A DNA stretch of 64,000 nt from Anaerostipes sp. (lineage in GTDB: Bacteria; Bacillota; Clostridia; Lachnospirales; Lachnospiraceae), in NCBI RefSeq assembly GCF_018381315.1, contig NZ_JAGZSD010000014.1, positions 1 to 64,000 of the forward strand. Direction: 5' to 3'. Each line of letters begins with the position of its first letter. The first letter of the stretch is position 1. Below the pieces are notes generated by a model that saw nothing but the letters and a program-made list of their open reading frames with translations, was not told the origin of the DNA and made no database searches. A program made the position numbers and the translations under genes. This document shows, one piece after another, positions 33,410 through 42,362 of this stretch.

Positions 33410-34009
33410 ATGTCAAAAATATCTTGGAAGCCGGGCAATATGATATACCCCCTGCCTGCGGTTATGGTAAGCTGCGGAGCAGAAAATGAGGCTGATAATA
33501 TTATCACTGTGGCATGGACCGGAACGATATGTACGAACCCGCCTATGACTTATATTTCTCTGAGGCCGGAGAGGCATTCTTACCATATGATTGAAAAAAG
33601 CGGTGAGTTTGTAATCAACCTGACAACGGCAGAACTTGCCCGGGCAGCAGACTTCTGTGGTGTACGGTCCGGCAGGGATTTGGATAAATTCAAAGAAATG
33701 GGCCTTACAAAGGAATATGGTCTTTTACAGCATGCGCCTTATATAAAAGAAAGCCCGGTGAATATTGAGTGCCGGGTTGAGGAAATTACTCCCTTGGGAT
33801 CCCATCATATGTTTACAGCCCGCGTGGCAAATATACTGGTGGACGATACTTATATGGAAGAAAACGGACGTTTTGCCCTTGAGAAGACCAATCCTCTGAT
33901 CTATTCCCATGGAGGATACTTTGAGACGGGAAAACAGATCGGTACTTTTGGATACTCCGTGAAGAAGAAAAAAAGGAAGAATAGAAATGACAAGCCAAAA
34001 AGGAAGTAA
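33410..34009 (+). CDS. Flavin reductase-like FMN-binding split-barrel protein
   Basis: 199 aa. The first half matches the flavin reductase family: PAVMVSCGAENEADNIITVAW, YISLRPERHSYHMIEKSGEF and a mid-region CGVRSGRDLDKF. It likely binds FMN and passes electrons to an unknown partner, or acts as a flavoprotein itself. The C-terminus is strongly basic (VKKKKRKNRNDKPKRK). AGGAGG precedes the ATG. It overlaps aroK by 23 nt. Confidence 0.85.
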   Translation: MSKISWKPGNMIYPLPAVMVSCGAENEADNIITVAWTGTICTNPPMTYISLRPERHSYHMIEKSGEFVINLTTAELARAADFCGVRSGRDLDKFKEMGLTKEYGLLQHAPYIKESPVNIECRVEEITPLGSHHMFTARVANILVDDTYMEENGRFALEKTNPLIYSHGGYFETGKQIGTFGYSVKKKKRKNRNDKPKRK

Positions 34010-34496
34010 CTACATTTTAATTGGGATGCCGGGGGCCGGCAAAAGCACGATAGGGGTTTTGCTGGCGAAAGCACTGGGGGCTGAATTTATTGATACGGAC
34101 CTGGTCATCCAGCAGAAGACCGGAAAGCTTCTGAAAGACATTATCAGTGAGGAAGGAAATGAGAGATTCAAACAGATCGAGGAGGACGTCAATGCATCTG
34201 TTGAAGCTGAGAACTCTGTGATTGCTCCCGGGGGAAGCGCCATCTACAGCCCGAGAGCGATGGAACACTTTAAGGAGATCGGTACAGTCATTTATTTGAA
34301 GCTGAGTTATGCTGCAGTTTCTGAACGGCTCGGCGATCTGGCAGACAGGGGTGTGGTGCTGGACAGCGGCCAGACTCTATATGATTTATACCATGAAAGA
34401 ATACCTCTCTATGAAAAATATGCAGACATTACTGTTGATACCGATGATTTAAAGATCGGGGAAGCCTTAGAAAAAGTGTTGGAAAACTTAATATAG
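33987..34496 (+). CDS. aroK: Shikimate kinase
   Basis: 169 aa P-loop kinase that phosphorylates shikimate at O3 in aromatic amino-acid synthesis. P-loop GMPGAGKST at 13-21, DTD shikimate-binding motif (FIDTDLVI), the NERFKQIEE region with the substrate Arg, and the APGGSAIY loop replacing the usual GGG. It starts inside the flavin reductase gene. A structured region with a T-run follows. Confidence 0.92.
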   Translation: MTSQKGSNYILIGMPGAGKSTIGVLLAKALGAEFIDTDLVIQQKTGKLLKDIISEEGNERFKQIEEDVNASVEAENSVIAPGGSAIYSPRAMEHFKEIGTVIYLKLSYAAVSERLGDLADRGVVLDSGQTLYDLYHERIPLYEKYADITVDTDDLKIGEALEKVLENLI

Positions 34497-34521
34497 TGTG
34501 ATATACTGATAAATATGCGAG

Positions 34522-34607
34522 TAAGCGGCATGGAACTTCTGGACTTATGCCAGGGTATTTTATGCCTGCCCGAGGGTATGTATTTAAAAAGATACGCTTA
34601 TTTTTTT
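34522..34607 (+). promoter_or_regulatory. Multi-branched structured region with T-run between aroK and murA
   Basis: TAAGCG (34522-34527) can close on CGCTTA (34595-34600), which is followed by seven T. Inside are GGCAT/ATGCC (34527-34551), CCCGAGGG near 34569 and GTAT/ATAC (near 34579-34595). It could be the aroK terminator or a cis-regulator of murA. I do not recognise a known riboswitch. Confidence 0.4.
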
Positions 34608-34680
34608 GCAGAATGGACAGATTATTGATAGAGAATGAATGATTCGATAGATTGAATAGAGTTTTATATAGAGGTGTATG

Positions 34681-35976
34681 ATGGAACAATATATCATTAA
34701 AGGCGGAAACCCACTGGTAGGAGAAGTTGTTATCGGAGGCGCAAAGAATGCTGCCCTGCCTATTTTAGCAGCAGCAGTTATGACGGATGGAACGTGCGTT
34801 ATTGAAAATATGCCGGACGTTAGAGATACAAACGTTTTGCTCCAGGCTATGGAAGGCATCGGAGCTACAGTAAAAAGATCAGGAAAGCATGAAGTAGTGA
34901 TCAGCGGCAGCGGAATGAATGCAGACTGCGATGTTGATAACGAGTATATCCGAAAGATCAGGGCATCTTACTATCTGATCGGTGCACTATTAGGAAAGTA
35001 TAAAAGAGCGAGAGTGGCTCTTCCGGGAGGCTGTGAGATAGGCAGCCGTCCGATTGACCAGCATATCAAGGGCTTTAAGGCATTAGGAGCCAGAATTGAG
35101 ATTGAAAACGGCATGATCACAGCTGCCGCAGATGAATTGATCGGCTGCCACATTTATATGGATGTGGTGTCTGTTGGTGCGACCATCAATGTCATGATGG
35201 CAGCAGCTTTGGCCAAGGGCAATACAACGATTGAAAATGTGGCAAAAGAGCCGCATGTAGTTGACGTGGCCAATTTTCTGAACAGTATGGGTGCAAGCAT
35301 ACGCGGTGCAGGTACAGATGTGATTAAGATCAAGGGTGTAGAGAAGCTCGGAAACTGTGAGTATTCTATTATCCCGGACCAGATTGAGGCGGGGACCTTC
35401 ATGACAGCGGCTGTTGCTACAAAAGGCGACATTACGATCAAGAATGTTATCCCGAAGCATCTGGAAGCGATCAGTGCCAAGCTGGAAGAGATCGGTGCAC
35501 AGGTGGATGAGTTTGATGATGCAGTGAGAGTCGTAGCTACAAAAAGGCTGGATTCAACTCAGATCAAAACTCTGCCATATCCTGGATTCCCGACGGATAT
35601 GCAGCCTCAGATGGCTGTATCGTTAGCCCTGTCCAATGGGACCAGTATTGTTTCAGAGAGTATTTTTGAAAACCGTTTCCGGTATGTAGATGAGCTGACC
35701 AAGATGGGAGCCAGGATTCAGGTGGATGGAAGAACAGCCATTATCACCGGAGTTGACCTATTTACCGGTGCAGATGTTTCAGCACCCGATCTGCGTGCAG
35801 GGGCGGCCCTTGTCATTGCAGGTCTTGCGGCTGACGGTTATACTACAGTCAGCGATATCGGCTATATTTACCGCGGATATGAAGGGTTTGAAAAGAAGAT
35901 TCAAAACCTCGGCGGAGATATTAAACTGGTGAATGACGAAAAAGAAATTGCCAGATTTAAGCTGCGTATCGTATAA
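34681..35976 (+). CDS. murA: UDP-N-acetylglucosamine 1-carboxyvinyltransferase
   Basis: 431 aa. Catalyses the first committed step of peptidoglycan synthesis: enolpyruvyl transfer from PEP to UDP-GlcNAc. K22-N23 in GGAKNAALPILAA and the active-site Cys118 in LPGGCEIGSRP (target of fosfomycin) are present, as is the YPGFPTDMQPQ loop. Tandem ATGs at 34678 and 34681; the second gives better spacing from GAGGTG. Full length. Confidence 0.95.
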   Translation: MEQYIIKGGNPLVGEVVIGGAKNAALPILAAAVMTDGTCVIENMPDVRDTNVLLQAMEGIGATVKRSGKHEVVISGSGMNADCDVDNEYIRKIRASYYLIGALLGKYKRARVALPGGCEIGSRPIDQHIKGFKALGARIEIENGMITAAADELIGCHIYMDVVSVGATINVMMAAALAKGNTTIENVAKEPHVVDVANFLNSMGASIRGAGTDVIKIKGVEKLGNCEYSIIPDQIEAGTFMTAAVATKGDITIKNVIPKHLEAISAKLEEIGAQVDEFDDAVRVVATKRLDSTQIKTLPYPGFPTDMQPQMAVSLALSNGTSIVSESIFENRFRYVDELTKMGARIQVDGRTAIITGVDLFTGADVSAPDLRAGAALVIAGLAADGYTTVSDIGYIYRGYEGFEKKIQNLGGDIKLVNDEKEIARFKLRIV

Positions 35977-35994
35977 ATTAAGGGGGAATTGCCG

Positions 35995-36633
35995 GTGCGA
36001 CAATACCTAAAGAATGAAGTTTTTAAAATATCCAAATGGATAGAGTTTTATTTATCTGCCCTGATCACGATTGCAGTTATCGGAGGCGGAGTGTGGATGA
36101 TCAAGGATTTGATCGCCATATTATCAGGCAGTCCAGAGTCTGATGCGATTTACCAGTTTGTACTCAATGTATTTAACCTTGTGATCTGTGTGGAGTTCAT
36201 CAAGATGCTGTGTAAGCATACGGCTTCTACTCTGGTGGAGGTTCTTATGTTTGCAATTGCCAGACAGATGATCGCGCAGCATACAAGTCCGGTGGAGAAT
36301 CTGCTCTGCATTTTTTCCATAGCGGTTCTCTTCATTATAAGGAAGTATTTCCTGGACCGTTTTGAGGATATTGATAAGACAGTTTTTCTGCCTAACCAGA
36401 AGATTGCAAAAGTAAATCAGCTGGTGCATGTGAATATCCCTGAGGATTATAAGGGCGAATCAATCGGAGAGGCAGTGCTTAAGGGCATTGATCTGGAAAA
36501 TGAAGAAGTAAAATGCGGGCATTGCTATTATTTCCCTGGAGGAGCGCTCCGCGTATCTAAAGTTGCCGCAGGGCAGGTGAAGGAAGTGGAAGTTATCCGC
36601 AGCAGAAATGTAAATATTATGCCGAACTTATGA
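35995..36633 (+). CDS. Small membrane protein with C-terminal soluble domain
   Basis: 212 aa. Four hydrophobic segments (about 15-40, 55-75, 85-105, 108-125) are followed by a ~90-residue soluble tail containing KVNQLVHVNIPEDYKGESIG. This resembles a transporter-associated/TrkA-C-like regulatory fold or a PsiE-like membrane protein, but I cannot assign it. GTG 35995 is chosen because AGGGGGAA (35981-35988) then has usable spacing; TTG 35989 is too close. It lies between murA and metK and is followed by a terminator. Confidence 0.65.
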   Translation: MRQYLKNEVFKISKWIEFYLSALITIAVIGGGVWMIKDLIAILSGSPESDAIYQFVLNVFNLVICVEFIKMLCKHTASTLVEVLMFAIARQMIAQHTSPVENLLCIFSIAVLFIIRKYFLDRFEDIDKTVFLPNQKIAKVNQLVHVNIPEDYKGESIGEAVLKGIDLENEEVKCGHCYYFPGGALRVSKVAAGQVKEVEVIRSRNVNIMPNL

Positions 36634-36647
36634 AGTTAAATTGAAGC

Positions 36648-36672
36648 AGGTCCGATCAGTTCGGGCCTTTTT
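36648..36672 (+). terminator. Rho-independent terminator before metK
   Basis: AGGTCCGA (36648-36655) pairs with TCGGGCCT (36661-36668) with one G-T, followed by T5. Confidence 0.8.
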
Positions 36673-36711
36673 CGATACATATGAATATGTTTATGAACGA
36701 AAGGAGCAATT

Positions 36712-37902
36712 ATGGAAAAAATATTATTTACATCAGAATCTGTCACTGAAGGACATCCGGACAAAGTCTGTGATCAGATTTCAGATGCCATTTTAGATGA
36801 ACTTTTAAAGCAGGACCCGATGAGCCGGGTAGCGTGTGAAACCTGTACCACTACAGGTCTTGTGATGGTTATGGGAGAAATCACGACCAATGCCTATGTG
36901 GATATTCAGAAGGTTGTAAGGCAGACGCTTACGGATATCGGGTATACAAGAGCAAAGTACGGGTTTGATGCAAGTACCTGCGGCGTTGTCACTGCTATTG
37001 ATGAACAGTCTAAAGATATTGCTCTTGGCGTGGACAAGGCATTGGAGGCAAAGGAATCTGACATGTCAGATGAAGAGCTGGATGCCATTGGGGCAGGGGA
37101 CCAGGGCATGATGTTTGGTTTCGCCACAAATGAGACTGAGGAATATATGCCTTATCCGATCTCTCTGGCACATAAGCTGTCAAAGAGGCTTACGCAGGTG
37201 CGTAAAGAGGGAATCCTTCCATATTTAAGGCCGGACGGCAAGACGCAGGTCAGCGTGGAATATGATGAGAACGGGAAACCGCTCCGTCTGGAAGCAGTTG
37301 TGCTGTCTGCCCAGCATGACCCTGAAGTCAGCCAGGGCCAGATCCATGAAGACGTAAGGAGAGAAATTTTTGACAAGGTACTGCCGGCAGAGATGGTAGA
37401 TGAACACACAAAATTCTTCATCAATCCAACCGGACGTTTTGTCATAGGAGGGCCACAGGGAGATGCAGGCCTCACAGGTAGAAAGATTATTGTGGATACT
37501 TACGGCGGATATGCAAGACATGGCGGAGGTGCTTTCTCCGGCAAGGACTGCACAAAGGTAGACCGGTCTGCGGCCTATGCGGCGAGGTATGTGGCTAAAA
37601 ATATTGTAGCTGCAGGACTGGCGGACAAGTGTGAGATCCAGCTGTCCTATGCTATAGGAGTTGCACATCCAACATCTATTAACGTTGATACATTCGGAAC
37701 AGGAAAAATATCCAGTGAAGCTCTTGTGGAACTGATCAGAAAGAATTTTGATTTAAGGCCTGCAGGAATTATCAAGATGCTGGATCTCAGAAGACCGATC
37801 TACCGTCAGACATCCAATTACGGACATTTTGGAAGAAATGATCTGGATCTTCCGTGGGAACGTCTGGACAAGGCTGAACTGTTAAAAGAGCAGGCCAGAT
37901 AA
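36712..37902 (+). CDS. metK: S-adenosylmethionine synthase
   Basis: 396 aa. Makes SAM from ATP and methionine. Signatures include SVTEGHPDKVCDQISDAILD near the start, GAGDQGMMFGFA and the GGGAFSGKDCTKVDRSAAY loop. AAAGGAG precedes the ATG. Only 40 bp separate it from the upstream terminator, so there is no room for a SAM riboswitch. Adenine deaminase follows 9 bp later. Confidence 0.97.
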   Translation: MEKILFTSESVTEGHPDKVCDQISDAILDELLKQDPMSRVACETCTTTGLVMVMGEITTNAYVDIQKVVRQTLTDIGYTRAKYGFDASTCGVVTAIDEQSKDIALGVDKALEAKESDMSDEELDAIGAGDQGMMFGFATNETEEYMPYPISLAHKLSKRLTQVRKEGILPYLRPDGKTQVSVEYDENGKPLRLEAVVLSAQHDPEVSQGQIHEDVRREIFDKVLPAEMVDEHTKFFINPTGRFVIGGPQGDAGLTGRKIIVDTYGGYARHGGGAFSGKDCTKVDRSAAYAARYVAKNIVAAGLADKCEIQLSYAIGVAHPTSINVDTFGTGKISSEALVELIRKNFDLRPAGIIKMLDLRRPIYRQTSNYGHFGRNDLDLPWERLDKAELLKEQAR

Positions 37903-37911
37903 GAGGACAGT

Positions 37912-39582
37912 ATGATGGCATATGATCTGGTATTTAAAAACGGGACAATTGTAGATGTCAGAAACAAAACCTGCTTTAGGGCTGATCTTGCCGTTTCAGA
38001 GGGGAAGATCGCAGAGATCGGAAATCTCTGCGGAGAGAAGGAAATAGACTGTACCGGAAAAGTGCTCTGCCCCGGATTCATAGATGCCCACGTGCATATA
38101 GAATCCAGTATGGCAGCTCCGCGTGAGTTTGCCAATGCAGTTCTGCCCCACGGAACGACAACTGTGATTGCGGATCCGCACGAAATGGTGAATGTCAGAG
38201 GAAATGAGGCCATGAGATATCTTCTTGATGCGACCGAAAACCTGCCGATTTCTGTCTATGTGATGCTTCCGTCATCAATTCCTTCTACACCGTTTGAAAC
38301 TAATGGGGCTGATTTCACGTCTAAAGATATGGAGGCATGGATCAATCACCCAAGGATACTTGGCCTCGGAGAAGTGATGTGTTATCCGGATGTCCTGGCT
38401 GGACGCAGGGAGATCATGGATAAGATTGAGCTCTGCAGGCACAAGGTCATAGACGGCCATGCGCCGGGACTCACAGGAGAAGCGCTGAGAAGGTATGTAA
38501 AAGCAGGAGTCATGACAGATCACGAATGTACATCATTTGAAGAGGCGGAAGAGAAGCGGAAAGCTGGTATGAAGATCCTTGTCCGGGAGGGCAGTGCGGC
38601 CAGAAATGTGGAGGCTATAGTCAGGGGCCTTGCAGAAAAAGGCTCCGGCACAGACGGATTTCTCTTTTGTACGGATGATAAGCATCTGGATACGATCGAA
38701 CAGGAAGGACATATCAGTTTTAATGTGAAGAAAAGCATTCAGCTGGGACTGAAACCAGAGGAGGCCATAGCCATGGCAACCTGGAATGCTGCACAGACCT
38801 ATGGACTCCCCAGTACCGGGTGTCTGGAGAAGGGTTATGACGCTGATATTGTTGTCTTGAATTCCCTGGAGGATATAAAAGTTCTTCAGGTTTACAAAAA
38901 GGGGATTTCCTGCCGGGAGATACTCTCGGACAGCAGGGAAGCAGATGCAGATTATGGAGGAATGCTTCAAACGGTGAATCTAAAGCCGTTCGGCAGGGAA
39001 GATCTTTCGCTGCACACAGAAGGAAGAACTCCGGTCATCGGGCTGGTTCCGGGGCAGATCATAACAAGGTATCTGCTTGAGGAGGTTCCGTCAGAAAACG
39101 GATTATTCCAGCCGGATTCCATATATTCCAAACTGTGTGTGTTTGAGCGGCACCGGGGGACCGGCAGCATTACAGCTGCACCGCTGAAGGGATACGGCAT
39201 CACCGGAGGGGCCATTGCCACTTCCGTAGCCCATGATTCCCATAACATCATAGCGGCGGGAGACTGTGATGAGGATATTATAAAGGCCGTGGAGATCATC
39301 CGGGAAATGCAGGGAGGCTATGCACTGGTCAGACACGGGAAAGAAGCGGGAAGGCTTCCTCTTCCCATAGCAGGACTTATGAGTACATGGCCGGCGTCAA
39401 AAATACAAGAGCGGATTGACACTATGGTGCAGACGGCCAGAGAGATGAACATATCAAAGGACTGCGATCCGTTTATTACACTGTCTTTTCTGGCGCTTCC
39501 GGTGATTCCGGAACTCCGCCTCACAGACAAAGGCTTGGTTGATGTAAGTAACTATCAGTTGATAAAGGACAAAGGAGAATAG
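37912..39582 (+). CDS. ade: Adenine deaminase
   Basis: 556 aa metal-dependent amidohydrolase converting adenine to hypoxanthine. Visible are the metal site HVHIESSM, PHGTTTVIADPHEM, the DGHAPGLTGEAL loop, DHECTSFEEA and FCTDDKHLDTIE, plus the C-terminal domain with SVAHDSHNIIAAGDCDEDI. Placement after metK fits purine salvage from methylthioadenosine/adenine recycling (inference). ATG 37912 or 37915 are both possible after AAGAGG. Confidence 0.95.
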   Translation: MMAYDLVFKNGTIVDVRNKTCFRADLAVSEGKIAEIGNLCGEKEIDCTGKVLCPGFIDAHVHIESSMAAPREFANAVLPHGTTTVIADPHEMVNVRGNEAMRYLLDATENLPISVYVMLPSSIPSTPFETNGADFTSKDMEAWINHPRILGLGEVMCYPDVLAGRREIMDKIELCRHKVIDGHAPGLTGEALRRYVKAGVMTDHECTSFEEAEEKRKAGMKILVREGSAARNVEAIVRGLAEKGSGTDGFLFCTDDKHLDTIEQEGHISFNVKKSIQLGLKPEEAIAMATWNAAQTYGLPSTGCLEKGYDADIVVLNSLEDIKVLQVYKKGISCREILSDSREADADYGGMLQTVNLKPFGREDLSLHTEGRTPVIGLVPGQIITRYLLEEVPSENGLFQPDSIYSKLCVFERHRGTGSITAAPLKGYGITGGAIATSVAHDSHNIIAAGDCDEDIIKAVEIIREMQGGYALVRHGKEAGRLPLPIAGLMSTWPASKIQERIDTMVQTAREMNISKDCDPFITLSFLALPVIPELRLTDKGLVDVSNYQLIKDKGE

Positions 39583-39583
39583 A

Positions 39584-40447
39584 ATGAGCAGAGCAAGGAG
39601 AACAAGAAGGAGATGGAATAAAGCCGGCATCGCTGTATGGGTTGTGCTGTTGGCATTGATCGCGGCAGGCGGTATCTGGTTTATCCGTTCCGGAAAGACA
39701 AATTACACAAGTGTAAATGACGGAATCGGCGAGATGATGGCAAAAGCCAATGAAGGTGTCATGGATAAAGACACAGGAGAAGAGTTAAAAGATTCCCTGT
39801 ATGTGCCGAGAAAAATTGATAAGACGAAAAAGCTGATTGCGTTTTCTTTTGATGACGGTCCGGCCAGAGACAATACCGACAGGATTGTGAAGGCGCTGGA
39901 GAAAAATGATGCGAGAGCCACATTTTTTATGCTGGGGCAGAATGCGAATCTGTATCCTGAGCTGGTGAAGGAAGTTATGGATTCCGGAAATGAAGTGGCA
40001 GGACATTCATGGAATCATCCTCAGCTGACAAAGATCGGGGCTTCCGGGGTTCAGCAGCAGATGAGTAAGATGAACAGTGCTATCTCAAAAGTAACCGGAT
40101 CCGATGTAGGACTTTTAAGACCGCCATATGGCGCCATTAATGATATGGTAAAAGCGAATATTGATGCACCTTTACTTTTATGGAGCATTGATACTCTGGA
40201 TTGGAAGACTTTAAACACAAATTCCACAGTCAATGCAATTTTAAAACAGGCCAAGGACGGGGATATTGTACTGATGCATGATATTCATAAACCTACTGTG
40301 GCCGCAGTGGAAAAGGTTCTGCCTCAGTTAAAGGCAAAAGGATTTGAAGTTTGTACAGTTTCAGAACTCCTGGAAGCCAAGGGCATAAAGGTCGGCAAGG
40401 GTGATGTGGTCATTAGTGCAAATCAGATTAACAGATATAAGAAATAA
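39584..40447 (+). CDS. Membrane-anchored polysaccharide deacetylase
   Basis: 287 aa. A very basic N-terminus (MSRARRTRRRWNKAG) and one helix (about 17-36) anchor a NodB/CE4 domain. Motifs: AFSFDDGPARDNT (metal/catalytic Asp), the His pair in GHSWNHPQ, RPPYGAIN, LLWSIDTLDW and VLMHDIH. It should remove acetyl groups from a surface glycan such as peptidoglycan. It starts 1 bp after the ade stop codon, an unexpected partner for a purine gene. Confidence 0.92.
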   Translation: MSRARRTRRRWNKAGIAVWVVLLALIAAGGIWFIRSGKTNYTSVNDGIGEMMAKANEGVMDKDTGEELKDSLYVPRKIDKTKKLIAFSFDDGPARDNTDRIVKALEKNDARATFFMLGQNANLYPELVKEVMDSGNEVAGHSWNHPQLTKIGASGVQQQMSKMNSAISKVTGSDVGLLRPPYGAINDMVKANIDAPLLLWSIDTLDWKTLNTNSTVNAILKQAKDGDIVLMHDIHKPTVAAVEKVLPQLKAKGFEVCTVSELLEAKGIKVGKGDVVISANQINRYKK

Positions 40448-40501
40448 TCTACATAAGGTCAGTGATTCGCTGGTTGTAAGAAGTGATTCACTGCAGGATG
40501 A

Positions 40502-40530
40502 TTGAAATTATTTCAAATGAATTATATAAT
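40502..40530 (+). promoter_or_regulatory. Sigma-A promoter upstream of the amidase gene
   Basis: TTGAAA (40502-40507), 17 bp, TATAAT (40525-40530). Confidence 0.8.
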
Positions 40531-40536
40531 AAACCT

Positions 40537-40618
40537 AAACATTATCGTGCGGAGTCTTAAAGGGCATAGTTTGGGTTGAATATTTAGGGCAGAGCCGGTT
40601 GACGGTTTCTGCCCTTTC
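40537..40618 (+). ncRNA. Candidate ~80-nt leader or small RNA with a terminator and competing stem
   Basis: The transcript from the 40502-40530 promoter meets a terminator at AGGGCAGA (40586-40593)/TCTGCCCT (40608-40615) plus a T-rich tail. AAAGGGCA (40559-40566) is complementary to TGCCCTTT (40610-40617), so it can compete with the terminator arm. No ORF is visible. Confidence 0.5.
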
Positions 40619-40732
40619 TTAATTCAGAAGAATAAGAAAGCATATTGCACTTGGCACTGAATATTTTAGGGCTTATGAGAGGGAGAGTATCATTTTAAGG
40701 AACAGCATAACAAGTAAAAGGAGGAAACAAAA

Positions 40733-41260
40733 ATGAAAAAAGCAGTGATATCAGTGGGACACAGTATTTTAAAAAACGGCATGTGTACATCAGCCAGCGG
40801 AACCGTAAATGAATATCAATATAATAAAAAGCTTGCGCCCGTTCTAAAAGAATGTCTGGAAAAGAACGGATGGCAGGCAGATGTCATCGTATGCCCGGAA
40901 AAGAAATTTGCGGCAAAGACAGAAGAGAAATCGTACAAGCTCCCTTTAATCAATAAGGGCGGATATGACCTGGCAGTGGAACTGCATCTCAATGCCAGTG
41001 ACGGGGCCGGACACGGTGCAGAAGTATATTATAAGACGGAGACAGGGAAAGCATATGCACAGAGGGTCCAGAAAAAATTAGCCACTGTATTCCGGGACAG
41101 AGGGGCAAAAAAAGATGATCATCTGTATTTTTTGAACGGCACAAAACCGGCAGCTATCCTCGTGGAAAGTTTTTTCTGCGACAATAAATCAGACTGTGAA
41201 TGCGGAAAAGATATAAAAAAGGTGGCAAAATTAATCGCAGACGGAATTGCAGGAAAATAA
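40733..41260 (+). CDS. N-acetylmuramoyl-L-alanine amidase, phage-endolysin type
   Basis: 175 aa, amidase_3 fold only. Zinc ligands and catalytic Glu are visible: H10 in SVGHSI, E27 in VNEYQYN, H85 in ELHLNAS and E145 in LVESFFCDN. The sequence closely resembles, from memory, the N-terminal catalytic domain of clostridial phage endolysins such as CD27L (GHSILK, VNEYQYNK, CPEKKF, LHLNASDG). There is no signal peptide and no wall-binding domain, and no holin or phage gene nearby. It is either a prophage remnant or a domesticated lysin. AAGGAGG precedes the ATG. Confidence 0.88.
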   Translation: MKKAVISVGHSILKNGMCTSASGTVNEYQYNKKLAPVLKECLEKNGWQADVIVCPEKKFAAKTEEKSYKLPLINKGGYDLAVELHLNASDGAGHGAEVYYKTETGKAYAQRVQKKLATVFRDRGAKKDDHLYFLNGTKPAAILVESFFCDNKSDCECGKDIKKVAKLIADGIAGK

Positions 41261-41350
41261 GCCCTCAGCTTCTCTTTTTGGTGCACAGAATGAGAGGAAC
41301 GATATGAGGCAGAGGTGTATTCTTTTATTGTAAGGAGGAGACAGAACAGA

Positions 41351-42211
41351 ATGGATTGGATTAAGCGGCTGAACGAGGCGGTATCATATATTGAGGATCA
41401 TTTATCGGAGGACATAGACTATGAGGAACTTGCAAAGATTGCCTGCTGTTCCTCCTATCACTTCCAAAGGATGTTTTCCTATATTGCAGACGTTACGCTT
41501 TCTGAGTATATCCGCAGGAGGCGGATGTCCATGGCAGCGGCGGATCTGAGCAGCGGAAAAGAAAAAATTGTGGATATAGCCTTAAAGTATGGCTATGATT
41601 CACCTACAGCTTTTAACCGCGCATTTCAGAGAGTTCACCATGTGGCGCCCTCAGCGGCGAAAAAGAGCGGAATTGTTCTGAAATCTTATCCTCCTATCAG
41701 TTTTCAAATCACAATAAAAGGAGATGCAGAGATGAATTACAGAATTGAGAAAAAAGAAAGCTTTCGTATCATAGGACCGTCCGCACCGATGGAAAAGGAT
41801 GTGGAAAAGAACTTTCAGATGGTGCCGGGTCTGTGGGCAAAGGCAGCAGCTGACGGAACTCTTCAGAAACTGGTTTCAAAGATAGGAAAAGAACCGCAGG
41901 GGATACTTGGAGTCAGTGCATGTGTCGGCAGTTTAGAAAACTGGAAATATCTCCTGGCCGTTTCCAGTGAGGATCCGGCAGAAGAAGGCTGGGATGAATA
42001 TATGGTACCGGCAGGTACTTGGGCTGTCTTTGAAGGAGAAGGCACTATGCCGGATTCTATCCAGCAGCTGGAAAAGAGAATCGGGACAGAATGGCTTCCA
42101 AATTCCGGATATGAATTCGGTGAAGCTCCGGATATTGAATTATATCTGAACGCAGACCCTGAAAACGCCAAATATGAAGTTTGGGTTCCGGTGAAAAAGA
42201 AAAGCGAATAA
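41351..42211 (+). CDS. AraC family regulator with GyrI-like effector domain
   Basis: 286 aa. N-terminal AraC DNA-binding domain with two HTH motifs (ELAKIACCSSYHFQRMF and IALKYGYDSPTAFNRAF) followed from about residue 115 by a GyrI/Rob-type effector domain (YRIEKKESFRIIG to YEVWVPV). Such proteins sense small hydrophobic molecules and often control drug-response genes. ATG 41351 after AAGGAGG (41332-41338, long spacing of 12) is preferred over an upstream ATG at 41315. No obvious target gene is adjacent. Confidence 0.85.
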   Translation: MDWIKRLNEAVSYIEDHLSEDIDYEELAKIACCSSYHFQRMFSYIADVTLSEYIRRRRMSMAAADLSSGKEKIVDIALKYGYDSPTAFNRAFQRVHHVAPSAAKKSGIVLKSYPPISFQITIKGDAEMNYRIEKKESFRIIGPSAPMEKDVEKNFQMVPGLWAKAAADGTLQKLVSKIGKEPQGILGVSACVGSLENWKYLLAVSSEDPAEEGWDEYMVPAGTWAVFEGEGTMPDSIQQLEKRIGTEWLPNSGYEFGEAPDIELYLNADPENAKYEVWVPVKKKSE

Positions 42212-42233
42212 GCAGAGAGAAACAAAAAACGAA

Positions 42234-42338
42234 TAAGGGGCTGTTGGGAAATAGGAAATTCATACAAGCTATTGATGCTGAGTTGAAAAACAGCAGCCAT
42301 AGCCTGTAGAAAATCTCTATTTTGCGGCAGCCCCTTTT
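42234..42338. repeat. ~105-nt imperfect palindrome between araC-type gene and nrdB
   Basis: AAGGGGCTG (42234-42242)/CAGCCCCTT (42328-42336) form the base. AAATAG/CTATTT and TACAAGCTAT/ATAGCCTGTA continue the stem inward. It lies between convergent genes and can end transcription in both directions. The length, palindromy and flanking AATAAG (42231 and 42341) also resemble a miniature inverted-repeat element. Confidence 0.55.
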
Positions 42339-42362
42339 CCAATAAGAGTGTATAACAGCAAT

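Noticed and set aside
36673..36711. SAM riboswitch before metK
   Set aside because: Only about 40 bp lie between the preceding terminator and metK, too short, and no S-box sequence is visible.
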